A DNA stretch of 64,000 bases from Pardosa pseudoannulata (lineage: Eukaryota > Arthropoda > Arachnida > Araneae > Lycosidae), in contig CM063501.1 in the NCBI GenBank assembly GCA_032207245.1, forward strand, positions 83,532,731-83,596,730. The letters run 5' to 3'. A program made the translations under genes and the position numbers. The notes beneath the pieces were generated by a model, which did not search any database, was not told where the DNA came from, and saw only the letters and a list, made by a program, of their open reading frames with translations. This document shows, one piece after another, positions 24,167 through 34,495 of this stretch. Every line of letters begins with the position of its first letter. Position 1 is the stretch's first letter.

Positions 24167-24654
24167 TAGATCGCTATTGATTCGAACTGAAAGACAAGCC
24201 CATTTTATGGTTTTCGAAGTATTTGTAATTTATTCTGAAAAAATACTTGTTCTACGTTTATATCGCGGTTTCTTTGTTATATAAAGATATAAAATTTCTC
24301 TCTTACAATTTCGAAAAACACGCCCAGCATCCTTATTCCATGTGAACCTTTGAGGTTATCAGAAGAACACACCTACATGCTTTTTTTCTTTGCTGACACA
24401 GTGCGTTTAATTACTAAAAATGATAAAACAGAAATCTTTCGGAAAATTTCGCTTTCACAAAAATATATTTTGTAACTATATAAAAATCTTTTAATGTAAA
24501 TGCACAATTAGATATTCTAAAAACTAAATTAAATTTTGAAATAAATATAACCTTTTTTTTTGGGAGCCTTGAATACCCAGATCGAAGGCAGGGTTAGAAG
24601 CGACTTATATTAAACTCAGCATAAATACTATTTTTTTTTATTATTTCGTTATTC

Positions 24655-25340
24655 TAAAGGGGTATTTTTTTCTTCACACATCCGCAGATCTAGCAGTTTA
24701 CAAACAATCGGCTGACTGTAAGTACATAAACCGGCAACTTACAAAATTGAAATAAAAACTTACAAAGACAAAAATGCATTCTGTTTCCTTCTTTGATTCA
24801 TCTTATAACTCTGCTATTTCTACGAATTCAAAAGAGAATGTTATCCAAACGAGATTTTGTTCTCAAAATATCAAAATTCTACAAAGTGAGAAATGAGAAT
24901 CTCGTTCTCTTGTACAGCGAAATTCCCCTCCTCTGTCTTTTGAAATTTGTGATGCAGATTTTTAGATCAGTATAAGGTGAAACATCTACAAAAGAAAGTA
25001 TGCAAATTTCCTTTACTCAGAAAGTTTATTGGTTTAAGATGGGAATAACTTCCGCAAACGTACTCAAAAACCGAATTCAACTGAGGCTCACTAAGGTTTG
25101 TGAGTTCTTAATTTCTTACTTCATGAGTCAAGTTTGTTGTGAAAGGTGTCCCGCGTAATGGACCTTTGTTCTAGTATCAAAATAAATAATGTGAAAAGTA
25201 GCGAAATCATATAGGCTACAAAGTGAAAGTTCTATGCTTCTAAAAATTAGTCCATTTTCTTCACAAGATATCGTTTTACGTATGCTGTCGAGAAACATTA
25301 CGTAAGATATTAGGAGTTTTATTTTAGCTGTTATCATGCA
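24655..25340 (+). repeat. Dispersed repeat, copy 1 of 2
   Basis: Shares a long colinear alignment with 30675-31380. Landmarks include CGCAGATCTAGCAG, ATCCAAACGAGATTTTGTT, GAGAATCTCGTTCTCTTGTA, TATTGGTTTAAGATGGGA and CTAGTATCAAAATAAATAAT. No terminal structures or protein were recognised. Confidence 0.7.
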
Positions 25341-25367
25341 GCTTGTTTAATACCAGATGTGGCTTAA

Positions 25368-25960
25368 CCCTCTAAGCGGTCGCACGTACAATTACGCCAA
25401 AGCGATTTCACGACAATTTCGACCTCCAAAAAAGTTCCGAAAATGGATGTATTGTACATTTCTGCCACTGTTTTATGGAGTTTTGAGGTTATAGGTCGTT
25501 GTTTAGGAACTGCACCCTTCTTTGACTGACATTTATTGAGGGATGCACTCCAACTCCCTGAGGCACATAACGCTGATAGTTTTCATGGCTTTCTAAATCT
25601 CATTTCGAAGTATTTCATTTGCGGTAACAGATTTCTCTAATTGCACCACTTTAAATAGCTCAGATGACTTCGTAAAAAAATATAAATCATTCTCTTAAAG
25701 AATATTTTTATTTGTACTTTAGAAACCATTATTTCTTATGGGATGATCTTCGCTTGACGAGCTTTATGTGTACTAAAAATTAAACTATAATGTCTATTTA
25801 TATCTATTTATAACCAAGTAAAGGGACAATAACGAGGGTGGGTTTGTATTATCTAGTCGACAAATGAAGAAAAAAATCATAGAACACTTTGGTCACCAAC
25901 ACAGTAAAACTTTAGCGTACTCTTTGGAGACTTTTTTTCCTCGGCGTGTTACTCGGAGGG
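25368..25960. mobile_element. piggyBac-like MITE
   Basis: 593 bp bounded by TTAA at 25364-25367 and TTAA at 25961-25964. The left terminus is CCCTCTAAGCGGTCGCACG. The right terminus reverse-complements to CCCTCCGAGTAACACGCC, giving short imperfect inverted repeats starting CCCTC. TTAA duplication plus CCC termini indicates piggyBac. No transposase fragment was recognised. Confidence 0.65.
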
Positions 25961-26241
25961 TTAATAAAGAAAATTAAAGCACTGCCTAACTCAAAATTCA
26001 GGATAAAAATGTTATTTATTCGATAACATTTAGTAGCTGTCATTAAATTTACTGAGAAAATTGGCATTTCTTAAATGTATTGCAAACTTTAACTCATAAA
26101 AAAGAATCAACATATATACAAAAGAAAAGAGATTAAACTGCAGACGATAAACTTTTTTAACGGGGTCATCTGTCGTGATAAATAAAACATTGTTTACCAT
26201 GATGTAAAAAGCAATGTAAAGGCTAGATCTACAATATTTTT

Positions 26242-26534
26242 AAGGCCCTGAACACTTTCGTCATTACCATCATTTAGAGGGAGTATGACTGATCGGGGTC
26301 AACGATGGTAGACGATAAAATGATCTTGGCGGAGGATGGCTTTGGAAGCGGTTTTCTCCAAAGATCAAAGTCAACCAGCATGCTCTACCGAAGTGCGCAG
26401 TAGATTCTATGGATGCATACACGAGCTCTGCTCGTTTAGTGACCCAGTGTATGAATGTAACCCGTGAACTATCGTTCAAGATCGCTATCAGAACCAGTCC
26501 TAAAGTGGTGAACAATTGGCCATAGTGTGGAGGC
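26242..26534 (-). mobile_element. CCTCCACACTATGG-family element (copy 2)
   Basis: Reverse-oriented copy. The right side keeps AATTGGCCATAGTGTGGAGG; the low-coordinate end is decayed (AAGGCCCTGAACACTTTCG). Internal landmarks GACGATAAAATGATCTTGGC and TTCTCCAAAGATCAAAG match the other copies. The 123-codon minus-strand frame across it is incidental. Confidence 0.75.
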
Positions 26535-27091
26535 TTCATTAGGTTTAATTTTTCGGCTTGTGCAAAGAACTGACAGCCAATTTTTGCCCACTCGTTGGTT
26601 GTTCGACATGAGGTAGATTGTGATGAGGAGGAACAATACAAACATAACCTTTAAAAAGATAATTTAATATATAATTTCTCTTTCATTGTATTAACATGAT
26701 ATTCAACATTTCATCGTATTTCAAATTTGGATCGTCAGGGAAATTCGAAATTAATTAACATTGATTTTTCAACGCAGATTCCAAAATGAACTAAAGAAAC
26801 GTTTTTACGACATTAGCTCGCAAATTTAATTCAAATAATAATACTAATATGATAACCAAATAACTCTTTTTAAATATAATAATCATTTTTTATTATTTTA
26901 CATTGACCGTATACAGTCAAGTGTGAAAATTCCAGCAAATTGCGACATCGCTTGATAATGTCAAGCGTAAGTATTTTGTCCATTTGAACGTTGTAGATAA
27001 CTCAACCATCTGATATAAAGACTAAAATTCTACACATCGTATTTGTTCTCAAACTCTTCCTGGGAGGAATTACTCCACAAGTACATATTAT

Positions 27092-27400
27092 GCCTCTTCC
27101 TTACTATGGTCAGTTGTTCACAACTTCCGTACTCGCCCTGATGGCGACCATGTACGATGGTTCATGGATTACATCCGCACACTGGGCCACTAAATGAGCC
27201 GAATGTGTGGATATGGCCATAGATTTTACTGCGCAGTTTCATAGCTCATCTGGCTGTCTTTGATGTTAGGAGAAAAACCACTTCTGAAGCCATCCTCTGC
27301 CAAGACCATTTTAACGTATGCCATCGTCGACCTCGTTAGGCCATACCCCATCCACATAGTAGTCATGGCTTGCATCTGATAATAGTGTGGAAGGGCCTTT
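27092..27400 (+). mobile_element. CCTCCACACTATGG-family element (copy 3)
   Basis: About 310 bp with decayed termini (CCTCTTCCTTACTATGG and AATAGTGTGGAAGGG). Its 3' flank (TTAGGTTTTCTTGAAAACGA) is also found after copy 5 at 28438, so a segment larger than the element was duplicated. Confidence 0.75.
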
Positions 27401-27837
27401 AGGTTTTCTTGAAAACGAATCCTTGAAGTTAGTCATGATAATCACTTGAAGTATATCAATGATATTATTTTACATAATATGTAACACAGGGGAACTAATT
27501 TTTTAGTCTTAATGACTGTGGATGATATAAGAAACAATACCAAAATAACATAAAGAAACAAACTTATTTTAATTACCAATCTTTAATATTATCCAGATGA
27601 TAAAGTAGAAAGTTAATACGATTTCAAGCTTTATGAGCAGAAGACAAAAGTTAATGGTCTCCATAAAATGATATTTGAGTATAGTGAATAAGCCGTGAAT
27701 TTTTAAAATGTAGTTAACTATAATTAGCCTGAGAACAGATGTAGTACGAGCGACTTCTTCGTACCAGGCTAGAAATGGATGCCTGCTGTACGCATTTGAA
27801 TAATTCTACACAGTATAATGGCGGGATACTTTACGTA

Positions 27838-28139
27838 CCCTCCACACTATGGCCAATTGCTCACCACTCCAGTACTGGTCCTGATGGTGACCGTAAACAA
27901 TGGTTCAGGGTTGTATCCATACACTGGGCCACTAAATGAGCAGAACACGTGTATACATCCATAGAATCTACTGCGCACTTTACTTGCGTATCTGGCTGCC
28001 TTTGATCTTTGAAGAAAAATCACTTCCGAAGCCATCCTCTGCCAAGGCCATTTTATTGTCAGCCACCGTCGACCTCGATGAGCCATACCCCCTCCACATA
28101 GTGGTCACGGCTTGAAGTGGACCATAGTGTGGAAAGGCT
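27838..28139 (+). mobile_element. CCTCCACACTATGG-family element (copy 4)
   Basis: Well-preserved copy with the left end CCCTCCACACTATGGCCAAT and the right end GTGGACCATAGTGTGGAAAG, about 300 bp apart. Copy 5 begins only about 7 bp downstream in the same orientation. Confidence 0.85.
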
Positions 28140-28145
28140 TTGATG

Positions 28146-28438
28146 TAGCCTCTACACTATAGCCAATTGTTCAGCACTTCTTGATGGTGACCTTGAGCGA
28201 TGGTTCATGGGTTGCATCCACACGCTGGGCAACTAAATGAGGCGAGCATGTGGATTCGCCCATAGCGTCTACTGCTCACTTTAGTTGCTCATCTGGCTGC
28301 CTTTGATCTTTGGGGAAAAACTACTTCCGAAGCCATCCTTTGCCAATCGTTGTCAGCCATCGTCGACCTCGATAAGCCCTACTCCCTCCACATAGTGGTC
28401 ATGGCTTGCAGAGGACCATAGTGTGTAAAAAAGCCTTT
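28146..28438 (+). mobile_element. CCTCCACACTATGG-family element (copy 5)
   Basis: Head-to-tail with copy 4. Left end AGCCTCTACACTATAGCCAA, right end GAGGACCATAGTGTGTAAAA. The following sequence matches the 3' flank of copy 3. Confidence 0.8.
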
Positions 28439-29055
28439 AGATTTTCTTGCAAACGATTCCTTAATGTTAGTCATATTTTCAGTAGTACTATTGGGAGGAA
28501 TGGCAGAATGTTGATTTATTTTCAAATTTCATTGTTTAAAATAATGTTTTGCTATGTTTCCGGGGTTTTATTAATGTGAAAAGAAAAAAGTGATATTTTT
28601 TATATGTTGTAAATAGCTGGAAATGTTACAATGAATTATAATCCTCTCCAGTTTCAAGTAATTTATAACAAAGGTTTACATTTTGTTAAAACTGAGTGCG
28701 GAGACAATGAGGAATTTGCACATGTGGGGGATTCGAACAACTTAGTGTTTTTCTGATAATTTCAGACTCGTAGATTCCAAAAATGTTCTCAAAAATGTAA
28801 AAAACTGGGTCCATCATTTAAAAAATTAATTTTAAAGTTAAGCGAAAATCACGTGACATCAAAACGCTCCGTGATTGGTTGTGATGTCATCGTTCATGCA
28901 GACCAATATTTTTGTATTGCTTTTAAGCGCGCACTATTTTCCGATTTTGTTTTTGCAAGTTCCTGAAATTTTCTAGCTATCAAAATTTATTTTTATTTAA
29001 ACCTGAAGGTTTAGTTTATCGATCTAGATAGCTTAGTTATCTCAATTTGTCATAA

Positions 29056-29189
29056 ATGTCTCTTCTACCTGGATTTACCAAAAGACAATCAGACAGCCTC
29101 CCGAAAATTGACAGCATGTCAATGTTTTCTTTCTTAGTAAAAAACCCGGATTTTATGGGAGCAGAAATACGAGGAATTAAAACCCAAAG
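29056..29189 (+). CDS. First exon of a SWIM-zinc-finger-type element protein (candidate)
   Basis: An ATG at 29056 opens 44 codons that include SLPKIDSMSMFSFLVKNPDF and AEIRGIKTQ, then a good donor, AAAG followed by GTATGT at 29190. The order K-I-D, F-x-x-x-N-x-x-F and AEIRGxK-x-R resembles the leader that precedes the SWIM zinc finger in a large arthropod and cnidarian family often linked to YqaJ-type nucleases; this is recognition from memory, not a search. The next exon, expected to carry the RESYGD-like and C-x-C/H zinc-binding parts, was not found within the next kilobase. It is either a real first exon with a distant partner or an element fragment. Confidence 0.4.
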
Positions 29190-29394
29190 GTATGTAAAAT
29201 CATTTATATTTTTTTCCAATTTTACTTAACATGTATTAATACTTTATTCATGCTAAACACAGCTCTTTTGTTTGTAAACACAAACAAGTCAAATAAATAT
29301 ACATATATCATATACACACATTTGTAGTAGCATCGTTTTTTATAAATAGAGACGGATGTAATATTAAAATAAAAATTAGAGGAGGTATTTATTG

Positions 29395-29465
29395 TGAGAA
29401 CGGTCTCATTAGCCTTCGTGTTGCAAAAAGTAGACCGTAGCACTCCAAAACCAAACCAAAACAAA
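29395..29465 (+). repeat. SINE tail-only fragment
   Basis: Contains the 3' part of the main SINE family in plus orientation (CTCATTAGCCTTCGTGTTGC, then TAGACCGTAGCACTCC) and ends in an ACCAAACCAAAAC tail. The tRNA-like head is absent, the pattern of 5'-truncated retrotransposition. Confidence 0.75.
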
Positions 29466-30091
29466 ATCAATTCTTAGATATTTTAAATATGATGAAAAGA
29501 AATTTAAAATCGTTAAACGGCTTTACTTAATTATTTATACATTTTTAAATAGCAATACAATTTTATTGCCTTTAATATTAATGTCAAATTAAAAAATGTA
29601 TAAAATTTCTCAAATTAAATTTAATTTTTAAAGTAATATAATTATTAAGTATTTTAAAAATATTATACTTTTTTTTCAAATTAGCCACCAATTTAATCGA
29701 AAAATATCACTGTTACATTTGATACACAAGAAAGTATGCATCTCTGAAGAAAATATTTATAATACATTGAAAATACATAACTTTCCCCTCCCCAAGTTAT
29801 TTATTAGATAATTATATGCTTTAGATATTTATATGTTTTCGATATTTATATGCTTTATAAAATATTTATTGTACTTGAACTCTGTGATAATACTCGAAAA
29901 TTAGCAGTTTTAAAAGTTAAATAGCAGTGGTTAATCAACAATCCTTTTAAAGGTATAGATGTATTTTATATACTTTAATTGTTCTAAATTAGTAATATTT
30001 AAACAAATGCAAGCATTTATTTACCGAAAAAATGGTCTTCACAAACCCATAGAGATGATTTATATGATAATTTGAGGTTTAATTTCTCCTC

Positions 30092-30235
30092 CCTTTACAT
30101 CTCAGTTGTCCAGATTTTACGTGTATGTGGGTCTTTCGGGACGCTGAAAAATATCTTCTCATTGCAATTAGTTGTTGTATTTTTACAGAGTGGCACAATA
30201 CAATATTTAGAGTATGATTTTTTAATGCCAGACAT
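30092..30235 (-). pseudogene. THAP-domain N-terminal fragment
   Basis: On the minus strand an ATG at 30235 opens 47 codons. They read MSGIKKSYSKYCIVPLCKNT and then IFFSVPKDPHTRKIWTTEM before a stop at 30092-30094. C-x-x-x-x-C followed by F-x-x-P and a W about 30 residues later is the first half of the C2CH THAP DNA-binding zinc finger, common in P-element-type transposases and in recombinase-linked element proteins. The distal C-x-x-H half is missing. A GTAAAG inside the final ATGTAAAG could be a donor, which would make this a first exon instead of a truncation. Confidence 0.6.
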
Positions 30236-30348
30236 AACAAAAAAATTTCTATTATATGCGATACTTTACACAAAAACAAATTTAAAAGTCGACTTTTAAC
30301 ATGTAAACAGCATAGGCGCTCGGTGTTTACATGAACGATGACGTCACA

Positions 30349-30430
30349 AAGTCGGCGGAGAAAAAGTATCGTTTTTGAAAGACGTTAAAGAGTCCGCTAT
30401 AAAACTCGTTAGAAATCACTCATTAGGCCC
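30349..30430 (-). promoter_or_regulatory. Leader upstream of the THAP fragment
   Basis: Minus-strand sequence 5' of the THAP frame: GGCCTAATGAGTGATTTC near 30430, ACGAGTTTTATAGCGGAC, then the CTCCGCCGACTTTGTGACGTC block. The TGACGTCA-type CRE/ATF motif and GC-richer composition suggest a promoter or element leader. No transcription start can be placed from sequence alone. Confidence 0.3.
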
Positions 30431-30674
30431 CCAAATGAAAGAAAAATAGCTACTGTCCTGCTTACTTTTTTGTCTTCTATCGTTTAAAATCAAAATTAGA
30501 AAACGTGAAAATTCCTCATTATATTTCCTAAAATAATAAAAAAAATTATAAATATTCACAGAACGGAACCTTAAGAACAATTCAACGTTTTATTCAAATA
30601 AATATCCAAAGAATAGAATCTCTTCTAAACCTTAACAAATTAACTCACCCAAAATCTGCCTACTCTATTTTTTA

Positions 30675-31380
30675 AATGGACTTTTTTTTCTTCAAACATG
30701 CGCAGATCTGACAATCTATAATCAAGAGTACTGTAGCTGTATGAGTCGCAAACGACAAAAATGAAATTCAAACTTACAAAGAAAGAATACATTCTAGCTC
30801 TTCCTTTGATTTATCTTACATCACCATTTCTATGAAATCAAAAGCGAAAGGTATCCAAGCGAGATTTTGTTAGCCTAACCTTGGCAAAATAACGAAATTC
30901 TTCAAAGTCTTGAAATGAGAATCTCGTTGTTTTCTACAGAAAAATTTCTCTTTCTGTCTTTTGAAATCTATGCAGCGGAGATTCGGGGAAAACAAGGAGA
31001 AACGTCTACAAAAGAAAATGTACTAACTTCCTTTGCATAGAGAGGTTATTGGTTTAAGATAGAAGAACTTCCACGAATTCACTGAGACAACACACTGAAG
31101 CTTACGAAATCTTAAATCGTAATTCTTCTTCGCGCTGCATGTTTGCTGTGAAAGGTTTTCTGCATAATGATCTTTATACAAGTATCAAAATAAGTAGTGG
31201 GATGAGTAGGAAAATTATATAAGGTATTAAAATAAAAGTTATTTGTTTGTAAGAATGTGCTTGTTCTACAGAAAATAGCACTTTAATGTCATTTCAACGG
31301 AAAATGTCATTTTATCAGAAATTGTTTTCTGTAAATTAACAAGAAATATCGCGTAAAGCATCTTTAAAAGGGTATTGTAA
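30675..31380 (+). repeat. Dispersed repeat, copy 2 of 2
   Basis: Colinear with 24655-25340 (CGCAGATCTGACAATC, CCAAGCGAGATTTTGTTAG, GAGAATCTCGTTG, TATTGGTTTAAGATAGAA). Both copies are in the same orientation and diverged by point changes and small indels. Confidence 0.7.
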
Positions 31381-31423
31381 TATGTAATTTCTAATTATAA
31401 ACCATTTCAACCCACAACTTGAT

Positions 31424-32015
31424 TTCTCGTGGAGTTATGGCAAAAAAACTCACATGTTGCTTAAGTTTCGCACACCAGTGTATTTATTAGATAGAAATAA
31501 AAAAGTAGCTTGTAGAATTTTTAGCTTTCTCTGAACTAGTTTTACTTATCAGCGAAAGTAGATGGCAATCCTATAGACAGTCTACCTAATTTCCGAATTT
31601 CATGTCTCTCAGATGATTGCTCGTGGAGTTATGGCTAAAACACTCACCTGTTGCTTAAGTTTCGCACACCAGTGTATTTATTAGATAAAAATTAAAAAGT
31701 AACTTGTAGAATTTTTAGCTTTGTTGAAGTGAAGAAGTGGATAATACAATCTGACTCCAAATGACGAGTTCCAGGATTTATGCAAAAATAGAATATTTTA
31801 TTTACAAGCATTACGGAACGACATACGTCCGATCTTCGCGCGTAACAACCAGCGAGTGATGTCATTGGCGAAGCGAGGAGCAAGCGCCAGTGCGCAGATC
31901 AGCTGCGCGTTGGTCAAACAGTAGAACTCACTCCGCTACAGCTTTCTCCGAACTAGTTTTACTTTTCAGCGAAGGTAGCTAGCAATCCTATAAACAATCT
32001 ATCTAATTTTCAAGT
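31424..32015 (+). repeat. Tandem duplication of about 190 bp, second copy interrupted
   Basis: The block starting CTCGTGGAGTTATGGC and containing CACACCAGTGTATTTATTAG, AATTTTTAGCTTT and GAACTAGTTTTACTT occurs at 31429-31600 and again from 31621. The second copy is split by a 219-bp insertion at 31722-31940 and resumes at 31941. Confidence 0.8.
31722..31940 (+). mobile_element. Short solo LTR-like insertion
   Basis: 219 bp beginning TGTTGAAGTGAAGAAGTGG and ending CTCACTCCGCTACA (TGT...ACA termini), flanked by GCTT at 31718-31721 and GCTT at 31941-31944. The uninterrupted sister copy at 31429-31600 shows the pre-insertion sequence, so the boundaries are well supported. TG...CA ends and a 4-bp duplication suit an LTR; no partner LTR or internal region is nearby. 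A 63-codon frame inside is incidental. Confidence 0.65.
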
Positions 32016-32611
32016 ATCAGCTGTTATCTGTAATTCTGTGATCTAGATCAACATTTTGTGATTTTTTGAACCTCGAACATGAATTTACTTTTCCGGTAAC
32101 GTTTTGATAATGTTTTTTTCTAATTTTAATACAAAAAACACCGTAGCAAAGCACAAACACACGTGCTTGTTTATAATAAAACCCACTTACACTGTTATTA
32201 TCTCAAGAACTTTATTTAAAACCCATAAACGATTCATTCTGAAGCAGTCGAGGGCTTATGGGGTTATTTATATCTGCTACGATCCCTTGTTGCTTAATTA
32301 ACTAACTAATCAAGATTTCAAGACAGAATGCAACAACATCCAGCAGAAAGTTGTGGAAAAAAAGAAAAATGAAGAACACTTCAATATTGACTTTTGTTTA
32401 ATGTCAAATTCATGTACAAGTATTAGCAGCGTGCAGTACTTGTCTTGATAAGTTTCATGACTATTTATGAGTTCGATAAATGAACAGAAATTAGCTTTGT
32501 CTGGTATTTTTTAATCACTTTTATTTAACATCACTTGTATGTAAGTTAAAAATTTTTAATCAGTTTTTTAATTCCACTATTAGTTCACACTCTCCCTTTA
32601 TATATTTATAT

Positions 32612-33700
32612 ATCTTGTTTGAATTTTCAATAGTTAATAGAATACTTTTTATTTATCCACTCAAGTTCAAGTACTTTTTCTTAAACTTGTAGTGAATGAC
32701 ACTTGATGTTTGACAGTTAATAACATGATAATGACATTTTTTCAAATATTAATTCATTAATTAAATTTAATTAATTAATTTCCATTAGTTACTGTGAACT
32801 TTGGCGATAATGCTGTTCACAGAATCGAGCCAATATCAGTGAAATTTCTCCCCAAACGTAGATACGGTACTGATGAACAAAGGATGCTACCATTAATACT
32901 ATCATGGGCATATCTTGTTCAATGGTTAATAAAATACTTTTTATTTATCCACCAAGTTCAAATACATTTTTTGAAACTTGTAGTGAATGACACTTGATGT
33001 TTGACAGTTAATAACATGATAATGACGGTTTTTCAAATATTAATTCATTAATTAAATTTAATTAATTACTTCCATTAGTCACTCTGAACTTTAGCGACAA
33101 GGCTGCCCACAGAATCGAGCCAATATCAGTGACATTCCCCGCCAAACGCAGCTACGGTACTGCTGGAAAAAGAAGGCTACCATTAACACTATCAGGGGCA
33201 TATCTTGTTCAAATTTTTAATGGTTTATAAAATACTTTTTATTTATCTACTCCAGTTCAAGTACTTTTTCTTAAACTTCTAGTGAATGACACTTGATGTT
33301 TGACAGCTAATGACATTTTTTCAAATATTAATTCATTAATTAAATTTAATTAATTAATTTCCATTAGTCACTGTGAACTTTGGCGATAATGCTGTTCACA
33401 GAATCGAGCCAATATCAGTGAAATTTCTCGCCAAATGTAGATACGGTACTGATGAACAAAGAATGCTACCATTAATACTATCATGGGCATATCTTGTTCA
33501 AATTTCCAATCGTTAATAAAATGCGTTTTATTCCTCCACTCAAGTTCACATACATTTTTTTAAACTTGTAGTGAATGACACTTGATGTTTGACAGTTAAT
33601 GACATGATAATGACAGTTTTTCAAATATTAATTCATTAATTAAATTTAATTACTTCCATTAGTCACTGTGACTTTGGCGATAATGCTGTTCACGGAATCG
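32612..33700 (+). repeat. Tandem array (about 290 bp) carrying a helicase fragment
   Basis: Units begin at 32612, 32911, 33201 and 33490 (the last is partial), each starting TATCTTGTT. Every unit holds GAATGACACTTGATGTTTGA, an AATTCATTAATTAAATTTAA block and then about 130 bp that, in frame, reads HRIEPISVKF, YGT and LPLILS or LPLTLS. That peptide matches the segment just before the conserved HK-Q-G motif of Pif1-like/Helitron helicases. Spacings are 299, 290 and 289 bp. The peptide reading frame is retained in the first three units. Confidence 0.75.
32794..32925 (+). pseudogene. Pif1-like helicase internal fragment (array copy 1)
   Basis: The frame reads NFGDNAVHRIEPISVKFLPK, then RRYGTDEQRMLPLILSWAYL. 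In Pif1-like and Helitron helicases an I-x-P-x-x-x-x-F ... LPL-LS/CWA segment precedes the TVHK-Q-G motif. Here the frame runs out of the conserved region after SWA and enters non-coding repeat sequence. The second unit (33084-33215) keeps HRIEPISVTFPAKRSYGT and may be nearest the ancestral form. The sequence resuming the protein lies at 33888. Confidence 0.6.
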
Positions 33701-33887
33701 AACCGTTTTCCTTACCCGTTTTCATGTAAAGGCTGATTTGGATGCAAACGTGCGAGCGCAAGTCATGGTTGTTTAGGTTTTGCCTCAATTGTATTTATGC
33801 TGTATTGTTTAATGGGCTATGTCATACCTAAACAACTAGGGTGTGACAAAGAAGGAATTTGTACATCGCGACAGCTCGGCGATCTTA

Positions 33888-34128
33888 CAGGCATCAACAG
33901 TACATAAGATGCAAAGGTAGCACTGTAGATTATGCAGTTATATATCTAGAACGAAAACTCTTCGTTGCAGGTCAAGCATATGTCGCCTTGAGTCACGTGA
34001 AATCATTAGATGGATTAATAATTGAAGAACTGGATTCCTTGAAACTTACTGGAAAGGTTCCTTGCAATAATGAAGCATTACAAGAGATGGATAGAATAAG
34101 AAATTATAGACCACCATCAACTTCTTAA
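33888..34128 (+). pseudogene. Pif1-like/Helitron helicase C-terminal fragment
   Basis: Begins STVHKMQ, then after a one-base insertion near 33916 continues GSTVDYAVIYLERKLFVAGQ, AYVALSHVKSLDGLIIEELD and ends RIRNYRPPSTS with a stop. TVHKxQG-T-D and GQ-YVALSRV(xSLDGL) are helicase motifs V-VI of the Pif1-like superfamily 1B helicases, including Helitron helicases. The bases ATCTTACAG just upstream resemble a splice acceptor. The Walker A/B motifs and the Helitron Rep domain are not in the window. A dead relic, continuing the fragment amplified at 32612-33700. Confidence 0.75.
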
Positions 34129-34495
34129 ATTAGAAACGAAATAAATAGAAAGCTAATAAATAGTAACAGGCAAAAATAATAGTCCAACACCACATATACA
34201 AAGGAAATGGATAATTGCAAGATTTGGTTTGGAGCGCTGCGGTCTACTTTTTGCAACACGAGGTAATTGCAAGGAAAGGTTCCTTACAATAATAAAGCAT
34301 TACAAGAGATGGGTAGAATAAGAAATTATAGACCACCATCAACTTTTTAAATTAAAAGCGAAATAAATAGAAAGCTAATAAATAGTAACAGGCAAAAATA
34401 ATTGTCCAACACCACATATACAAAGGAAATGGATAATTGCAAGGTTTGGTTTGGAGCGCTACGGCCTACTTTTTGCAACACGAGATAATTACAAG
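34050..34495 (+). repeat. 222-bp tandem duplication with helicase C-terminus and SINE tail
   Basis: Two units start GGAAAGGTTCCTT at about 34050 and 34272. Each contains the last codons of the helicase relic (ALQEM-RIRNYRPPST then stop), the downstream AACAGGCAAAAATAATAG sequence and a SINE tail fragment (34222-34263 and 34441-34485). The SINE tail inserted before the duplication, because both units carry it at the same place. Confidence 0.8.
34222..34263 (-). repeat. SINE tail-only fragment
   Basis: TTTGGTTTGGAGCGCTGCGG followed by TCTACTTTTTGCAACACGAG, the minus-oriented tail of the main SINE without its tRNA-like head. A duplicate lies at 34441-34485. Confidence 0.75.

Larger units (their letters stand above)
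28881..30348. mobile_element. Possible element with THAP and SWIM-type exons
   Basis: GTGATGTCATCGTTCATG at 28881-28898 and its near-perfect inverse (CATGAACGATGACGTCAC, 30330-30347) bound about 1.47 kb. Inside, two first-exon-like pieces point toward each other: one at 29056 on the plus strand and a THAP-domain frame at 30235 on the minus strand. Each follows one inverted copy of the CRE-like TGAYGTCA motif. This could be a non-autonomous DNA transposon, or two opposing fragments of a family that shares one promoter sequence. The outer limits are not determined. Confidence 0.4.

Noticed and set aside
27847..28086. 79-codon minus-strand frame in MITE copies 4 and 7 (shared start RGRRW and end NNWP)
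   Set aside because: The beginning and end align between copies, but the middle is read in different frames in the different copies, so no single protein is conserved. The frame is a by-product of a GC-richer repeat.
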